Shown one piece after another: positions 7,374 to 15,356 of a DNA stretch of 25,549 bases (positions are counted from its first letter, which is position 1; each line of letters opens with the position of its first letter). The DNA is taken from NCBI GenBank assembly GCA_964619935.1, contig CAZUGO010000082.1, positions 1 through 25,549 of the forward strand, written 5' to 3'. Source of the DNA: CAZUGO01 sp964619935 (GTDB lineage Bacteria > Planctomycetota > Phycisphaerae > UBA1845 > CAIVHJ01). Made by a program: the position numbers and the translations under genes. Under the pieces are notes generated by a model that saw nothing but the letters and a program-made list of their open reading frames with translations, ran no database searches and was not told the origin of the DNA.

Positions 7374-8708
7374 ATGAACAGCAAATGGCTGCTGACGGTC
7401 CTGATCCTCCTCGGCCTGGTGGCGGGAATCCTCGTGGGGCAATTGCTCTTCGATCCGCGGTTCAGCATCACCATGGACGACAGCGCCCACGCCCACCCCA
7501 TTGCGCTGGCGGCGTTCTCATTTGTCGGCGACACGCTGTTTCTGGGGCTGCTCAAGATGCTCATCGTGCCGTTGATCGCCACCAGCGTGCTGGTCGGGGT
7601 GACCAGCGTCGGCGATTTTCGCGACCTGGGCCGGATCGGTCTCATCACGCTGGTGTACTACATTCTGACGATGGGCGTCGCCGCCACGATTGGGCTGATC
7701 CTGGTCACCCAGATTCAGCCGGGCAAGCAGATCAGCGCTGATCAGCGTGATGCCGGCGAACAGACCTTCGCCGCCACCCGGGACGTCCAGCGGAATATCG
7801 CCGAGGGGCCGAGCGGAATGGTGGGCGCCCTGAAACACCTGGTCGCGCAGATCATTCCCACGAACATCATTGGTGCGGCGGCCGCCGGGCAGGCGTTGCC
7901 GGTGATCTTCTTCAGCATCTTGTTGGGCATTGTCATCACCACCATGGGGGCCAAGGGGCGCCTGCTGATCGACCTGTTCAGCGCCCTGTTCGAGGCCATC
8001 ATGATCCTGGTGCACGGCATCATCTGGCTGACGCCCCTGGGCGTGTTCGCCCTGCTGGCCTGGACGGTTGCGCGCATTGGCTTGAGTTCCTTCGGGCAAG
8101 CCATCGGTGGGTACATGATTACCGTGACGGTGGGGCTGGCCATTCACGGCTTCGTGGTGCTGCCGGCGGTCTGTGCGGTGCTCGGGCGCTGCAATCCCTT
8201 CAAGTACCTTCACCAGATGCGCCAGGCCATGATGACCGCGCTGGGTACCGACTCCTCGAGCGCCACCCTGCCGGTGACCATGGAGTGTGCCACCGAGATC
8301 GCCGGCATCAGCAAGCGGTCGGCGGGCTTCGTGTTGCCGCTGGGATCGACCGTCAACATGGACGGAACGGCGTTGTACGAGGCGGTGGCGGTGGTGTTTC
8401 TGGCTCAGGCGTACGGCATTGAACTGCAGACCGGGCAACTCGTGTTGGTCGCCATTACCGCGACCCTGGCCGCCATCGGGGCGGCCGGCATTCCCAGCGC
8501 CGGGCTGGTGACCATGGTCATCGTGATCAACGCGGTCAACCCCGGCCTCGAAGCCATGGGCAGTCGGACCATTCCCCTGGCTGCGATCGGCTTGATCCTG
8601 GGGGTGGATCGGATCCTGGACATGATGCGGACCACGGTTAACGTCTGGGGCGACGCGGTCGGTGCCAAGATCGTCGATGCCCTGGACCCGCCGGCAGCAT
8701 CAGTTTGA
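7374..8708 (+). CDS. Dicarboxylate/amino acid:cation symporter (GltP/DctA family)
   Basis: An inner-membrane secondary transporter of the SLC1/DAACS family (444 residues) that would import glutamate, aspartate or C4-dicarboxylates with Na+ or H+. Family landmarks are all present: the serine-rich hairpin loop 1 GTDSSSATLP (291-300), the TM7 cation motif NMDGT (328-332), hairpin loop 2 GIPSAGLV (372-379), and TM8 VDRILDMMRTTVNVWGD (411-427). In TM8, D416, R419, T420, N423 and D427 correspond to the D394, R397, T398, N401 and D405 of the archaeal homologue GltPh. The arginine at that position predicts an acidic substrate. A longer polar loop at about 112-150 separates TM3 and TM4, as in many bacterial members. 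The gene stands alone, diverging from kdsB. Its last 9 bp overlap the end of the convergent glycosyltransferase gene. The precise substrate is not determined by the sequence. Confidence 0.95.
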   Translation: MNSKWLLTVLILLGLVAGILVGQLLFDPRFSITMDDSAHAHPIALAAFSFVGDTLFLGLLKMLIVPLIATSVLVGVTSVGDFRDLGRIGLITLVYYILTMGVAATIGLILVTQIQPGKQISADQRDAGEQTFAATRDVQRNIAEGPSGMVGALKHLVAQIIPTNIIGAAAAGQALPVIFFSILLGIVITTMGAKGRLLIDLFSALFEAIMILVHGIIWLTPLGVFALLAWTVARIGLSSFGQAIGGYMITVTVGLAIHGFVVLPAVCAVLGRCNPFKYLHQMRQAMMTALGTDSSSATLPVTMECATEIAGISKRSAGFVLPLGSTVNMDGTALYEAVAVVFLAQAYGIELQTGQLVLVAITATLAAIGAAGIPSAGLVTMVIVINAVNPGLEAMGSRTIPLAAIGLILGVDRILDMMRTTVNVWGDAVGAKIVDALDPPAASV

Positions 8709-9914
8709 GTCCCTCCCCGCGGCCTGACGGTAGGCATTGATGAAGCGCGTGGCCGTGGTATCCATGTCGGCGTTGCGGCGCACCCACTCCCGGGCGAATC
8801 GGCATTGCGACGCGAACGCTTCCGGCTGCTGCAGGGCGCGATCGAGTTCGGCGGCCACGGCGTCGACATCTTCCGGTGGTACCAGACGGGCGTGGCGGCC
8901 GTCGAGGAGCATGCCGTTGTAGTCGGGGATGTCGGCGGTGACCAGCGGAACACCCCCGGCCATCAGTTCAAACGCCGTGGTCGGCGTGCCATCATGAGAC
9001 AGCAGAAAGCAGGCCACGTCGGCCATCCGATACAGGCCCGGCAGGTGGTTGTAGGGCGTGGGCGGTGCAAAGCGAACCCGATCGAGGACGTGGTGCTCAG
9101 CGGCCAGCTTGAGCAGCATGTCTTGCTGCCGGCCCTCGGTCTTGGGGTGATCGCCGAAGATCTTATAGACCAGCACGGCTCCCGGCGTGCGGCAGCGGGC
9201 GAAGGCGTGCAGGACGCGTTCGGGCGCGTAGCGCGGATTGATGCGGCGCGGGGCCAGCACCACCGGGCTGTGCGGCGCGATCGCCAGTTGTTGTCGCCAG
9301 CGGGCGGTTTCGGTCGGGGGGACCTGCGCGAAGCAGCCCACGTCGATGCCCCAGAGGACCAGTTGCAATTGGCGGTCGCTCTTGGCCGGCGCCAGGTGGC
9401 GGGCGCGTTCGAGCAGGTGCCGTGAATCGGCAGTGATCACGCCGGCCTGCTGCAGCACCCGGGCGATGGCGGCCCGCTGCCGTGGATGGGCGGCGGCGGC
9501 GTCACGATTGAGGTCCGTGCCCCACACCGTGGCGACCGTCGGCGGGCAGTCGCCGTTGAGTTCGGTGAGCAGGGCCTGGTCGGCGCGGATGTAGTTCAGA
9601 TGGATGACCGCCGGCCGGACGCGCTGCAAGACGTCCCGCAGCCGGGCCCGCTGGATCGGTTTCTCCAGCATCCGGACAAGGGGGGCGCGATAGCGGCCAG
9701 GCAAGCGCACCTCGGGGCAGGTGAACCCATCGATGCACACCTTGCATTCCTGGCGCAGTCGTTCGATCAGACCGCGGTCGTTGAGCACGGCGACGCGCTG
9801 CCCGCGTCCGGCCAATTCCGCAATCAGGCGCATGACCAACGAGGTCTGCTCACCCACGAACAGCACGTCGTAGTCGGGCGGCCGGCGCGAAGCTGAGGTC
9901 TGGAGGGGTTGCAC
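8700..9914 (-). CDS. Glycosyltransferase, GT4-like (GT-B fold)
   Basis: A cytoplasmic or membrane-associated transferase of 404 residues that would move a sugar from a nucleotide donor to a glycan or lipid acceptor. The N-terminal Rossmann half begins DYDVLFVGEQTSLVMRLIAELAGRGQRV (14-41). VIHLNYIRADQALL (103-116) and TVWGTDLNRD (129-138) are typical of the acceptor side. The C-terminal donor-binding half has VVLAPRRINPRYAPERVLHAF (218-238), VYKIFGDHP and HDGTPTTAFELMAGGVPLVTAD (307-328). The last is the GT4 donor-site region, with the family glutamate in AFELMAGGVP. I chose the GTG at 9912-9914 because AGGAG lies 6-7 nt upstream and the fold begins just after it; the frame is open further upstream but that part has no protein-like sequence and overlaps the next gene. 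Neighbouring sugar-modifying genes suggest surface glycan synthesis. Confidence 0.88.
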   Translation of the reverse strand: MQPLQTSASRRPPDYDVLFVGEQTSLVMRLIAELAGRGQRVAVLNDRGLIERLRQECKVCIDGFTCPEVRLPGRYRAPLVRMLEKPIQRARLRDVLQRVRPAVIHLNYIRADQALLTELNGDCPPTVATVWGTDLNRDAAAAHPRQRAAIARVLQQAGVITADSRHLLERARHLAPAKSDRQLQLVLWGIDVGCFAQVPPTETARWRQQLAIAPHSPVVLAPRRINPRYAPERVLHAFARCRTPGAVLVYKIFGDHPKTEGRQQDMLLKLAAEHHVLDRVRFAPPTPYNHLPGLYRMADVACFLLSHDGTPTTAFELMAGGVPLVTADIPDYNGMLLDGRHARLVPPEDVDAVAAELDRALQQPEAFASQCRFAREWVRRNADMDTTATRFINAYRQAAGRDSN

Positions 9915-10024
9915 GCGGGGCTCCTGATTACTGCTCCGTATATCGGACGGTTGGCTGCGGCCGCCGCACATCGAGCGCCGCGGTCGCCGGATTATCAGAC
10001 CCCAGTCGCGGCGCCGTGGGTCGT

Positions 10025-10030
10025 ATTGTA
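10025..10030 (-). promoter_or_regulatory. Possible -10 element of the glycosyltransferase gene
   Basis: The minus strand reads TACAAT here in a GC-rich divergent gap. TTGAAA lies upstream but only 13 bp away, shorter than a normal spacer, while CTGTTG is 16 bp away. The leader to the GTG at 9914 would be roughly 105 nt. Confidence 0.3.
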
Positions 10031-10076
10031 GGGTTGGTGGGAGTTTCAACAGATTTCGCCAGCACAGGACTTCGCG

Positions 10077-10637
10077 ATGCCTGGACCGCAAACCCGTCTT
10101 CTGGGGGTCGATCATGACATGACGCCCTCCGCCGCCGAACCTCCGCCGGCACTTGCCCGACCGCTGCGCGGCTCCGGAGTCATGGCCGGCACGATGCACC
10201 CGGCATCATTCGGTTCACGGGTCGCGGCGGCCCTGATCGACTTCGTCATCCTGCAGGTAGCCATGGCCTTGGTTCAGGGGCTGTTTGTTCAGATCGTCAT
10301 GCGCCGCTTGGACATCACCGGCATCCTGCTGGGGGTGTGTGGTCCTGTGGTGGTCGGCGCCGGCCTGACCTTGTTTTACTCGGTCTGGCTGGAGTCGTCC
10401 GCCTGGCAGGGTACCCTGGGCAAGCGGGTGCTGGGTCTGAAAGTGGTCACGCTGGAAGGTCAACGCATCAGCTTCGGCCGTTCCACCTCGCGGAACATCG
10501 CCAAGTCCTGCTCTGCGCTGATTCTGGGCGTGGGCTATCTGATGCCGTTATGGACGCAGAGGCGACAGGCGTTGCACGACATCATGGCAGCCTGTGTCGT
10601 GGTCCGGTCGGCGGAGCCGGCGATTCGGACGGCCTGA
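10077..10637 (+). CDS. RDD family membrane protein
   Basis: A small integral membrane protein of the RDD family (186 residues). Members have conserved Arg and Asp residues and mostly unknown roles; some are linked to ion or solute transport. Visible features are GSRVAAALIDFVIL (46-59) with R48 and D55 of the first helix, a second helix around 82-105, the family signature WQGTLGKRVLGLKVV (110-124), SFGRSTSRNIAK (132-143), a third helix (145-158) and RRQALHDIMAACVVV (162-176). The first 40 residues are Pro/Ala-rich and poorly conserved. ATG 10077 has AGGA 7 nt upstream; ATG 10119 is an alternative. The TGA stop abuts the stop of the convergent aminotransferase gene, the two making a TGATCA palindrome at 10635-10640. 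Confidence 0.88.
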   Translation: MPGPQTRLLGVDHDMTPSAAEPPPALARPLRGSGVMAGTMHPASFGSRVAAALIDFVILQVAMALVQGLFVQIVMRRLDITGILLGVCGPVVVGAGLTLFYSVWLESSAWQGTLGKRVLGLKVVTLEGQRISFGRSTSRNIAKSCSALILGVGYLMPLWTQRRQALHDIMAACVVVRSAEPAIRTA

Positions 10638-11849
10638 TCAACGGCCCAGGATGGCCTTCAATTCCCCACAGACTTCATCGACGTCTTCCGGGCTGAGGTT
10701 GGCGTGAAATGGCAGGGCCAGCGTCCGGGCGGCGACGTGTTCGCAGATCGGAAAGTCACCCACCCGGTATCCAAAGCGGTCTCGATAGAACGGCTGCAGG
10801 TGAATCGGTACGAAGTAGTTGCTGCACCCGATCCCGCGGGCCTGCAGTTCGCGAAGCACACGGTCGCGGTCGGTGCTGTCGAAGTCGTCCGCCAGCCGGA
10901 CCACGAACACAAACCAACTCATGCACACATCGGGCCGAATGTGCTGGAGCACCAGGGCGCTGCAGTCGGCCAGTTGCCGGCGGTAGTGTTCGGCCACCCG
11001 GGCGCGTCGTTCCAGCAGATCGTCGAGACGGGCCAGTTGGGATCGCCCAAGGGCGGCGTGGAGGTCACTGAGCCGGTAGTTGTAGCCGAGCCGGGCGTGG
11101 GCCAGCCAGCCGCCGCCGTCTTCCCGCCCTTGATTGCGCAGAGCGCGGACCCTCGTCGCCAGGTCAGCGTCCTCGGTGACCAGCATGCCGCCCTCGGCGG
11201 TGGTCATTTGCTTATTGGGATAGAAGGCAAACGCGCCGGCGGTGCCCAGGGTTCCGGCGAGGCGACCTTGGAAGCGGGCGCCGATGGCCTCGCAGGCGTC
11301 TTCCAGGACCGCCAGGTGATGCTCCGCCGCGAAGCGGCCGATGGCGTCCATCCGGGCCGGCTGCCCGAACACGTGCACCGGCAGGACGGCGCGGCTGCGC
11401 GGGCCGCGGGCTTCAGGCAAGGCCTGCGGATCGAGGTTCCAAGTATCCGGATCGATGTCGCAGAACACCGGAACGCCCCCGGCGAGCAGGGCACAATTGG
11501 CCGATGCGATGAACGAGAATGGTGTGGTGATGACCTCCGCAGCGGGCGGGAGTTCCAGTGCCAGGAGCCCCAGGTGCAGCGCGGCCGTCCCACTGGACAC
11601 GGCCACGGCATGACTGCTGTGGACGGTTGCCGCGAAGCGCTCCTCGAAGTCGGCGAGGACCGGTCCGAGGCTGAGCTGTCCGGAGCGCAGCACGGCGACG
11701 ACCTCCTCGATGTCCGCCGGTTGAATGTCCGGTCTGGACAGGGGAATGCGCAGCGTTTCTGCTGCCGCCGGCTGCCGCCTGCGCCGCGGGCCGGAGGGAT
11801 CGGGCGCCCGGACTGTACCTTTTGCAGTTCTCATTTGAGTCGTTCCCAT
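10638..11849 (-). CDS. DegT/DnrJ/EryC1/StrS-type sugar aminotransferase
   Basis: A PLP-dependent enzyme that transfers an amino group, usually from glutamate, to a keto sugar attached to a nucleotide; the product feeds LPS O-antigen or other surface glycans. The 403 residues include the cofactor phosphate contact SSGTAALHL (85-93), VLEDACEAIGA with Asp184 that pairs with the PLP ring nitrogen (181-191), and FYPNKQMTTAEGGM with the Schiff-base Lys213. LGYNYRLSDLHAALGRSQL is the family hallmark downstream. The first 30 residues are a basic, Pro-rich extension. ATG 11849 and ATG 11834 are both possible and neither has a strong ribosome site. The gene diverges, with only 47 bp between starts, from a UDP-sugar dehydrogenase gene. 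An aminotransferase and a 6-dehydrogenase acting on the same UDP-sugar is the WbpE/WbpA pattern, though the 3-oxidase (WbpB) is not in this window. Confidence 0.93.
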   Translation of the reverse strand: MGTTQMRTAKGTVRAPDPSGPRRRRQPAAAETLRIPLSRPDIQPADIEEVVAVLRSGQLSLGPVLADFEERFAATVHSSHAVAVSSGTAALHLGLLALELPPAAEVITTPFSFIASANCALLAGGVPVFCDIDPDTWNLDPQALPEARGPRSRAVLPVHVFGQPARMDAIGRFAAEHHLAVLEDACEAIGARFQGRLAGTLGTAGAFAFYPNKQMTTAEGGMLVTEDADLATRVRALRNQGREDGGGWLAHARLGYNYRLSDLHAALGRSQLARLDDLLERRARVAEHYRRQLADCSALVLQHIRPDVCMSWFVFVVRLADDFDSTDRDRVLRELQARGIGCSNYFVPIHLQPFYRDRFGYRVGDFPICEHVAARTLALPFHANLSPEDVDEVCGELKAILGR

Positions 11850-11896
11850 CTAAGATGTCGGCTTCGACGACTGCGTGAATTCAGGAGAAAACGAGC

Positions 11897-13216
11897 ATGT
11901 CCTATCAAGAAGTGCTGGAACGCATTCGCAGCAAGCGGGCCCGCGTCGGGATCATCGGCATGGGCTACGTCGGGTTGCCGCTGCTGCGTTCCTTCTGCCA
12001 GGCGGGCCATTGCTGCCTGGCCTACGATCGCGACCTCAGCAAGGTCCGGGCGCTCAATCGCGGCACCAGCTACATCAAGCACATTCCCGGAGCGGACCTC
12101 AAGAAGCTCCTGCGGTCCAAGTGCTATGAGGCGTCGCACCAGCCGGGCGACCTGCGGCGTTGCGATGCCATCGTGATCTGCGTGCCCACTCCGCTGGACG
12201 TGAGCCGCGAACCGGACATGACGTATGTCGAGGGCACCGCCCGGACCATTGCCGGCGTGCTGCAGCGCGATCAGCTGGTCATCCTGGAAAGCACCACCTA
12301 CCCGGGCACCACCCGCGAGGTGCTGTGTCCCATCCTGGAGGGTTCGGGGTTGAAGGCGGGACGCGACTTCTACCTGGCCTATTCACCGGAGCGCGAGGAC
12401 CCGGGGCGCGTGGACTTCACCACCTCCACCATTCCCAAGGTGGTCGGCGGGCTCAACGCAAAGAGCGGGCGGCTGGCCTGCGCGCTCTATCGCAACGCCA
12501 TTTCGCAGGTCGTCCCGGTGTCCTCCTGCGAGGTGGCCGAGGCCAGCAAGATTCTGGAGAATGTATACCGCAGTGTGAACATCGCCCTGGTCAACGAACT
12601 CAAGGTTCTGTTCGACCGCATGGGCATCGACGTGTGGGAGGTCATTGCCGCGGCCAGCACCAAGCCGTTCGGATTCCAGGCGTTCTACCCCGGTCCGGGT
12701 TTGGGCGGACACTGCATCCCGATCGATCCTTTTTACCTGGCGTGGAAGGCCCGGCAGTACAACCTGCCGACGCGATTCATCGAGTTGGCGGGCGAGATCA
12801 ACACCTCCATGCCGCTGTATGTGGTTCATCAGGTGGCTGAAGCGCTCAACGCCCGGCGCAAGCCAGTGAACGGGTCCAGGATCCTGGTTCTCGGGCTGGC
12901 GTATAAGAAGGACGTGGACGACATCCGCGAATCGCCGGCCATCGAACTCATCGAAATGCTCAGGGCCCGCGGCGCGGCGGTCGATTACAACGATCCGTAT
13001 GTACCGAAGACCCACAGGCAGCGCGAGCACGACCTGAAGATGACCAGCAAGCCTTTGTCGGCGGCGATGCTCAAGCGCTACGACTGCGTGCTGGTGGCCA
13101 CGGCCCATTCCACCTACGACATGGAGTTCCTGGTGCAGCATGCCAACCTGGTGGTTGACACGCGCAACGCGACCCGCGACGTCAAGACGCAGCGTCACAA
13201 GATCGTGAAAGCCTGA
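11897..13216 (+). CDS. UDP-sugar 6-dehydrogenase, WbpA/WecC type
   Basis: Oxidises C6 of a UDP-hexose (probably UDP-GlcNAc or UDP-ManNAc) to the uronic acid with two NAD+, in the cytoplasm. The 439 residues show the full family layout. The N-terminal Rossmann domain has GMGYVGLPL (21-29). Then come ICVPTPL (94-100), ESTTYPGTT (131-139) and SPEREDPG (163-170). The central domain has SKILENVYRSVNIALVNELK (217-236). GPGLGGHCIPIDPFY (266-280) carries the catalytic Cys273. The C-terminal domain has VLGLAYKKDVDDIRESP. The SPEREDPG and FYPGPGLGGHCIPIDP forms favour the UDP-N-acetylhexosamine branch over UDP-glucose dehydrogenase, which is inference. AGGAG lies 10 nt before the ATG. The divergent aminotransferase gene could act later on the same sugar. 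Confidence 0.94.
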   Translation: MSYQEVLERIRSKRARVGIIGMGYVGLPLLRSFCQAGHCCLAYDRDLSKVRALNRGTSYIKHIPGADLKKLLRSKCYEASHQPGDLRRCDAIVICVPTPLDVSREPDMTYVEGTARTIAGVLQRDQLVILESTTYPGTTREVLCPILEGSGLKAGRDFYLAYSPEREDPGRVDFTTSTIPKVVGGLNAKSGRLACALYRNAISQVVPVSSCEVAEASKILENVYRSVNIALVNELKVLFDRMGIDVWEVIAAASTKPFGFQAFYPGPGLGGHCIPIDPFYLAWKARQYNLPTRFIELAGEINTSMPLYVVHQVAEALNARRKPVNGSRILVLGLAYKKDVDDIRESPAIELIEMLRARGAAVDYNDPYVPKTHRQREHDLKMTSKPLSAAMLKRYDCVLVATAHSTYDMEFLVQHANLVVDTRNATRDVKTQRHKIVKA

Positions 13217-13226
13217 CGGGCGTCAG

Positions 13227-14156
13227 TCACCCGGGCAGCTCGGTGCCCTGCAGGGCAACCAGCGTGATATCGTCGATCGGCCAGCCGTCCGCCGGCATGG
13301 AGGCCACCAGTTGCTCGATCTGTTCGAAGTGTTCGGGCAGGTTCTGCGGCGTCAGCGACTGCACCCAAGGGGTCTGCAACAAGGTGGGGACGTCGCGGTT
13401 CGCCGGGACGTTCAGCAGCAACGCCTCCAGCCCGTCGGTGTACAGCAGCAGGAGGTCACCGGGCTGGAGTTGGGTGCTGACCAGGTCGTAGTGCTGCTCC
13501 TTGAAGGCTCCGATCAGCCCGCCCTGCGACACCAGCGGCTGCGGCGGGCGGTCCCTGCGGATCAGGATGGGGTAGGGCATGCCGCCGCGGGACCACAGCA
13601 GGGAGCGATCTTCGGGATCGTAGACCGCGTGAATCGAGGTGATAAAGTCGCACTCGGTCAGGTTCATGTCCAGGATTTCGTGGTTCAGCTTCAGGAGTTG
13701 AGCGTCGGGCAGCACTCCCGCCGGGGCGTCGGCATCAGCGCCGGCCCGACCGCGCAGCGACTGCTTGAGGAAAATGCTGAGCATGGCGGCGGCCATGCCG
13801 TGACCGGTGGCGTCGGTCAGGTGGATGGCCAGCTGATCGTCGCGGAGCCGGATGATGTCGTACATGTCTCCACTCAATTCGGTGGCCGGCAGGAATAGCT
13901 TGGACAGCTTCAGCCCGGGGCAGGTCGGCAGGCGGCGCGGCAGCAGATCCTGCTGCAGGCGGCGGGCGCGGTCCATTTGTCCATTAAGTTCGCGAAGCCC
14001 GTCCCGGAGGCGTTGATCCTGGCGCTGCAGTTCATGGAGTTGGGTGGTCACGGCGTCGAGCTGTTGCTGGAGGGTCTCGACGTGCTGCAAGACCTCTTCC
14101 AGGGCCGCGGTCCCCGGCCCGGATCCGGATCCGGCGGCATCAAAGCGAGTGCTCAT
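13227..14156 (-). CDS. SpoIIE/RsbU-type PP2C protein serine phosphatase with coiled coil
   Basis: A soluble phosphatase (309 residues) of the kind that dephosphorylates STAS-domain anti-anti-sigma proteins and so releases a sigma factor or other partner. Residues 18-72 form a coiled coil (heptads in LEEVLQHVETLQQQLDAV), ending in the linker RARRLQQDLLP that precedes this phosphatase type in RsbU and many response regulators. The PP2C fold has the metal aspartates in ELSGDMYD (D97) and LTDATGHGMAAAML (D115), then YTDGLEA and the terminal DDITLVAL. No receiver, PAS or membrane domain is present, so the coiled coil probably binds an upstream sensor. Two STAS proteins lie 9-11 kb away at 23522 and 25057 and are candidate substrates. 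No kinase partner of RsbW type is seen. It diverges from the c-di-AMP synthase gene. Confidence 0.93.
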   Translation of the reverse strand: MSTRFDAAGSGSGPGTAALEEVLQHVETLQQQLDAVTTQLHELQRQDQRLRDGLRELNGQMDRARRLQQDLLPRRLPTCPGLKLSKLFLPATELSGDMYDIIRLRDDQLAIHLTDATGHGMAAAMLSIFLKQSLRGRAGADADAPAGVLPDAQLLKLNHEILDMNLTECDFITSIHAVYDPEDRSLLWSRGGMPYPILIRRDRPPQPLVSQGGLIGAFKEQHYDLVSTQLQPGDLLLLYTDGLEALLLNVPANRDVPTLLQTPWVQSLTPQNLPEHFEQIEQLVASMPADGWPIDDITLVALQGTELPG

Positions 14157-14310
14157 ACTTGTGGTCTTTCATGGGCAGGGTTCGGTGACACACCGGATGC
14201 CGCTGTACATGGATTCGGAAGATCGCTCGGCGGACTTGACGAAACCTGGGGGTGCGGGAGGACGATTTGATTCAAGGGCCGCGGCGCTCGCAATCGCGGC
14301 GGCCCCGGAA

Positions 14311-14316
14311 TATAGT
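14311..14316 (+). promoter_or_regulatory. Possible -10 element of the diadenylate cyclase gene
   Basis: TATAGT stands out in GC-rich sequence 37 bp before the chosen GTG start at 14353. Transcription would begin near 14323, leaving a leader of about 30 nt with a ribosome site. No good -35 is visible 16-18 bp upstream. It supports the downstream start rather than an upstream in-frame ATG (14197 or 14209). Confidence 0.35.
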
Positions 14317-14352
14317 AAGTGCCTGAAGCGGTACGCGTTGTGGAGTGCTCGC

Positions 14353-15291
14353 GTGGCGGTCGCCCGTACCAAGGATGTCTACACCCAAGCCATGATCAGC
14401 GCCGCGGTGGGCGTCGCTCGGAAGGTCTCTGCCAAGGCCATTCTGATCTACGTGGATTCACTCGGCGACGTGGCCGCCGCAGCGGAGAAGATCAAGAAGT
14501 GCACCGGATTGATCCTGGTGGCCCGTGACGAGAAGGACCGCCTGCGCTGCGAGGGGCATACCGACCAGATCCTGAGTGTTCCGGATCTGGACCTGACCCG
14601 CATGGCCCAGATCAAGATGGCCACGCTGATGGCCTTCTCGCAGCGGATGCTGACTCCGGGCGATGAGTTCGTGTCGCTGGTCGGGGTCAAGGGCCGGTCA
14701 CTGGACACCCTGGTGGCCATGAACGTCGGGACCGAGTTTGAGCTGTTCCAGTCCGTGGATCAACCGGAACTGACCGAGCACATCAAGCGCGTGGTCTTCG
14801 AGCAGGTCCTGACCATCGCTCTGGAACTGGCCCAGCAGGGTCGCGAGGGCAAGACCGTCGGGGCATTGTTCGTGGTCGGTGATCATAAGGACGTGCTGCG
14901 GTACACCCAGCAGAACATCATCAACCCGTTCAAGGGCTACACCGAGAAGGAACGCAATATCCTGCATCAAGACATGAAGGAAACCGTCAAGGAGTTTTGT
15001 ACAATTGACGGGGCCTTCGTGGTCAAAGGCAATGGCGTCATCGTGTCCGCGGGAACCACGCTGCGGCCCAATATTTCGGGGGAGGTTCTGCCGCAAGGCC
15101 TGGGGACTCGCCACGCCGCTGCAGCGGCGATCACCGCCAGCACCCGCAGTATCGCGATCACGGTGTCGGAGTCCACCGGCACGGTGCGGGTCTGGCGCAA
15201 AGGGCAGATGATCACCGAAATCGAACGGGCGGCCCGGACCTCGCCGCCCGGGCGGGACGACAGCGGCCCCACCGCCATCGACCCGTCGTAG
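14353..15291 (+). CDS. DacZ-like diadenylate cyclase (c-di-AMP synthase)
   Basis: Predicted to condense two ATP into cyclic di-AMP, a second messenger for osmotic, potassium and envelope control. Of 312 residues, the N-terminal 110 or so form a pyruvate-kinase-C-like alpha/beta domain (AMISAAVGVARKVSAKAILIYVDS, then VAMNVGTEFELF), as in the archaeal DacZ class. The C-terminal DAC domain has GALFVVGD (170-177), NPFKGY, the DGA motif in IDGAFVVKGNGVIVSAG (218-234) and the RH motif in GLGTRHAAAAAIT (249-261). The usual second arginine of RHR is alanine here; R253 and H254 are kept. GTG 14353 is chosen because GGAG lies 7 nt upstream, the conserved part begins just after it, and a TATAGT box fits; in-frame ATGs at 14197 and 14209 would add weakly protein-like sequence. 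The MlaA-hydrolase gene follows 65 bp later, probably co-transcribed. Confidence 0.85.
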   Translation: MAVARTKDVYTQAMISAAVGVARKVSAKAILIYVDSLGDVAAAAEKIKKCTGLILVARDEKDRLRCEGHTDQILSVPDLDLTRMAQIKMATLMAFSQRMLTPGDEFVSLVGVKGRSLDTLVAMNVGTEFELFQSVDQPELTEHIKRVVFEQVLTIALELAQQGREGKTVGALFVVGDHKDVLRYTQQNIINPFKGYTEKERNILHQDMKETVKEFCTIDGAFVVKGNGVIVSAGTTLRPNISGEVLPQGLGTRHAAAAAITASTRSIAITVSESTGTVRVWRKGQMITEIERAARTSPPGRDDSGPTAIDPS

Positions 15292-15356
15292 GTCCCGCGG
15301 ACCGTACCCGCGCGACGCTGGGAGGCGGAGCCGCGAATCCTGAGGAGTGCGCCATC

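Noticed and set aside
9915..10199. Upstream extension of the glycosyltransferase frame by 95 residues
   Set aside because: The sequence is Arg-rich and unlike a protein, overlaps the start of the RDD gene, and the GTG at 9914 has a good ribosome site.
10704..12176. Plus-strand open frame (490 codons) across the aminotransferase gene
   Set aside because: It is opposite a gene with full PLP-enzyme motifs and runs out of frame into the dehydrogenase.
13213..13226. CTGACG-GG-CGTCAG palindrome after the dehydrogenase gene, considered as a terminator
   Set aside because: The 6-bp stem has a 2-nt loop and no T-run; it overlaps the stop codon and is too small to be convincing.
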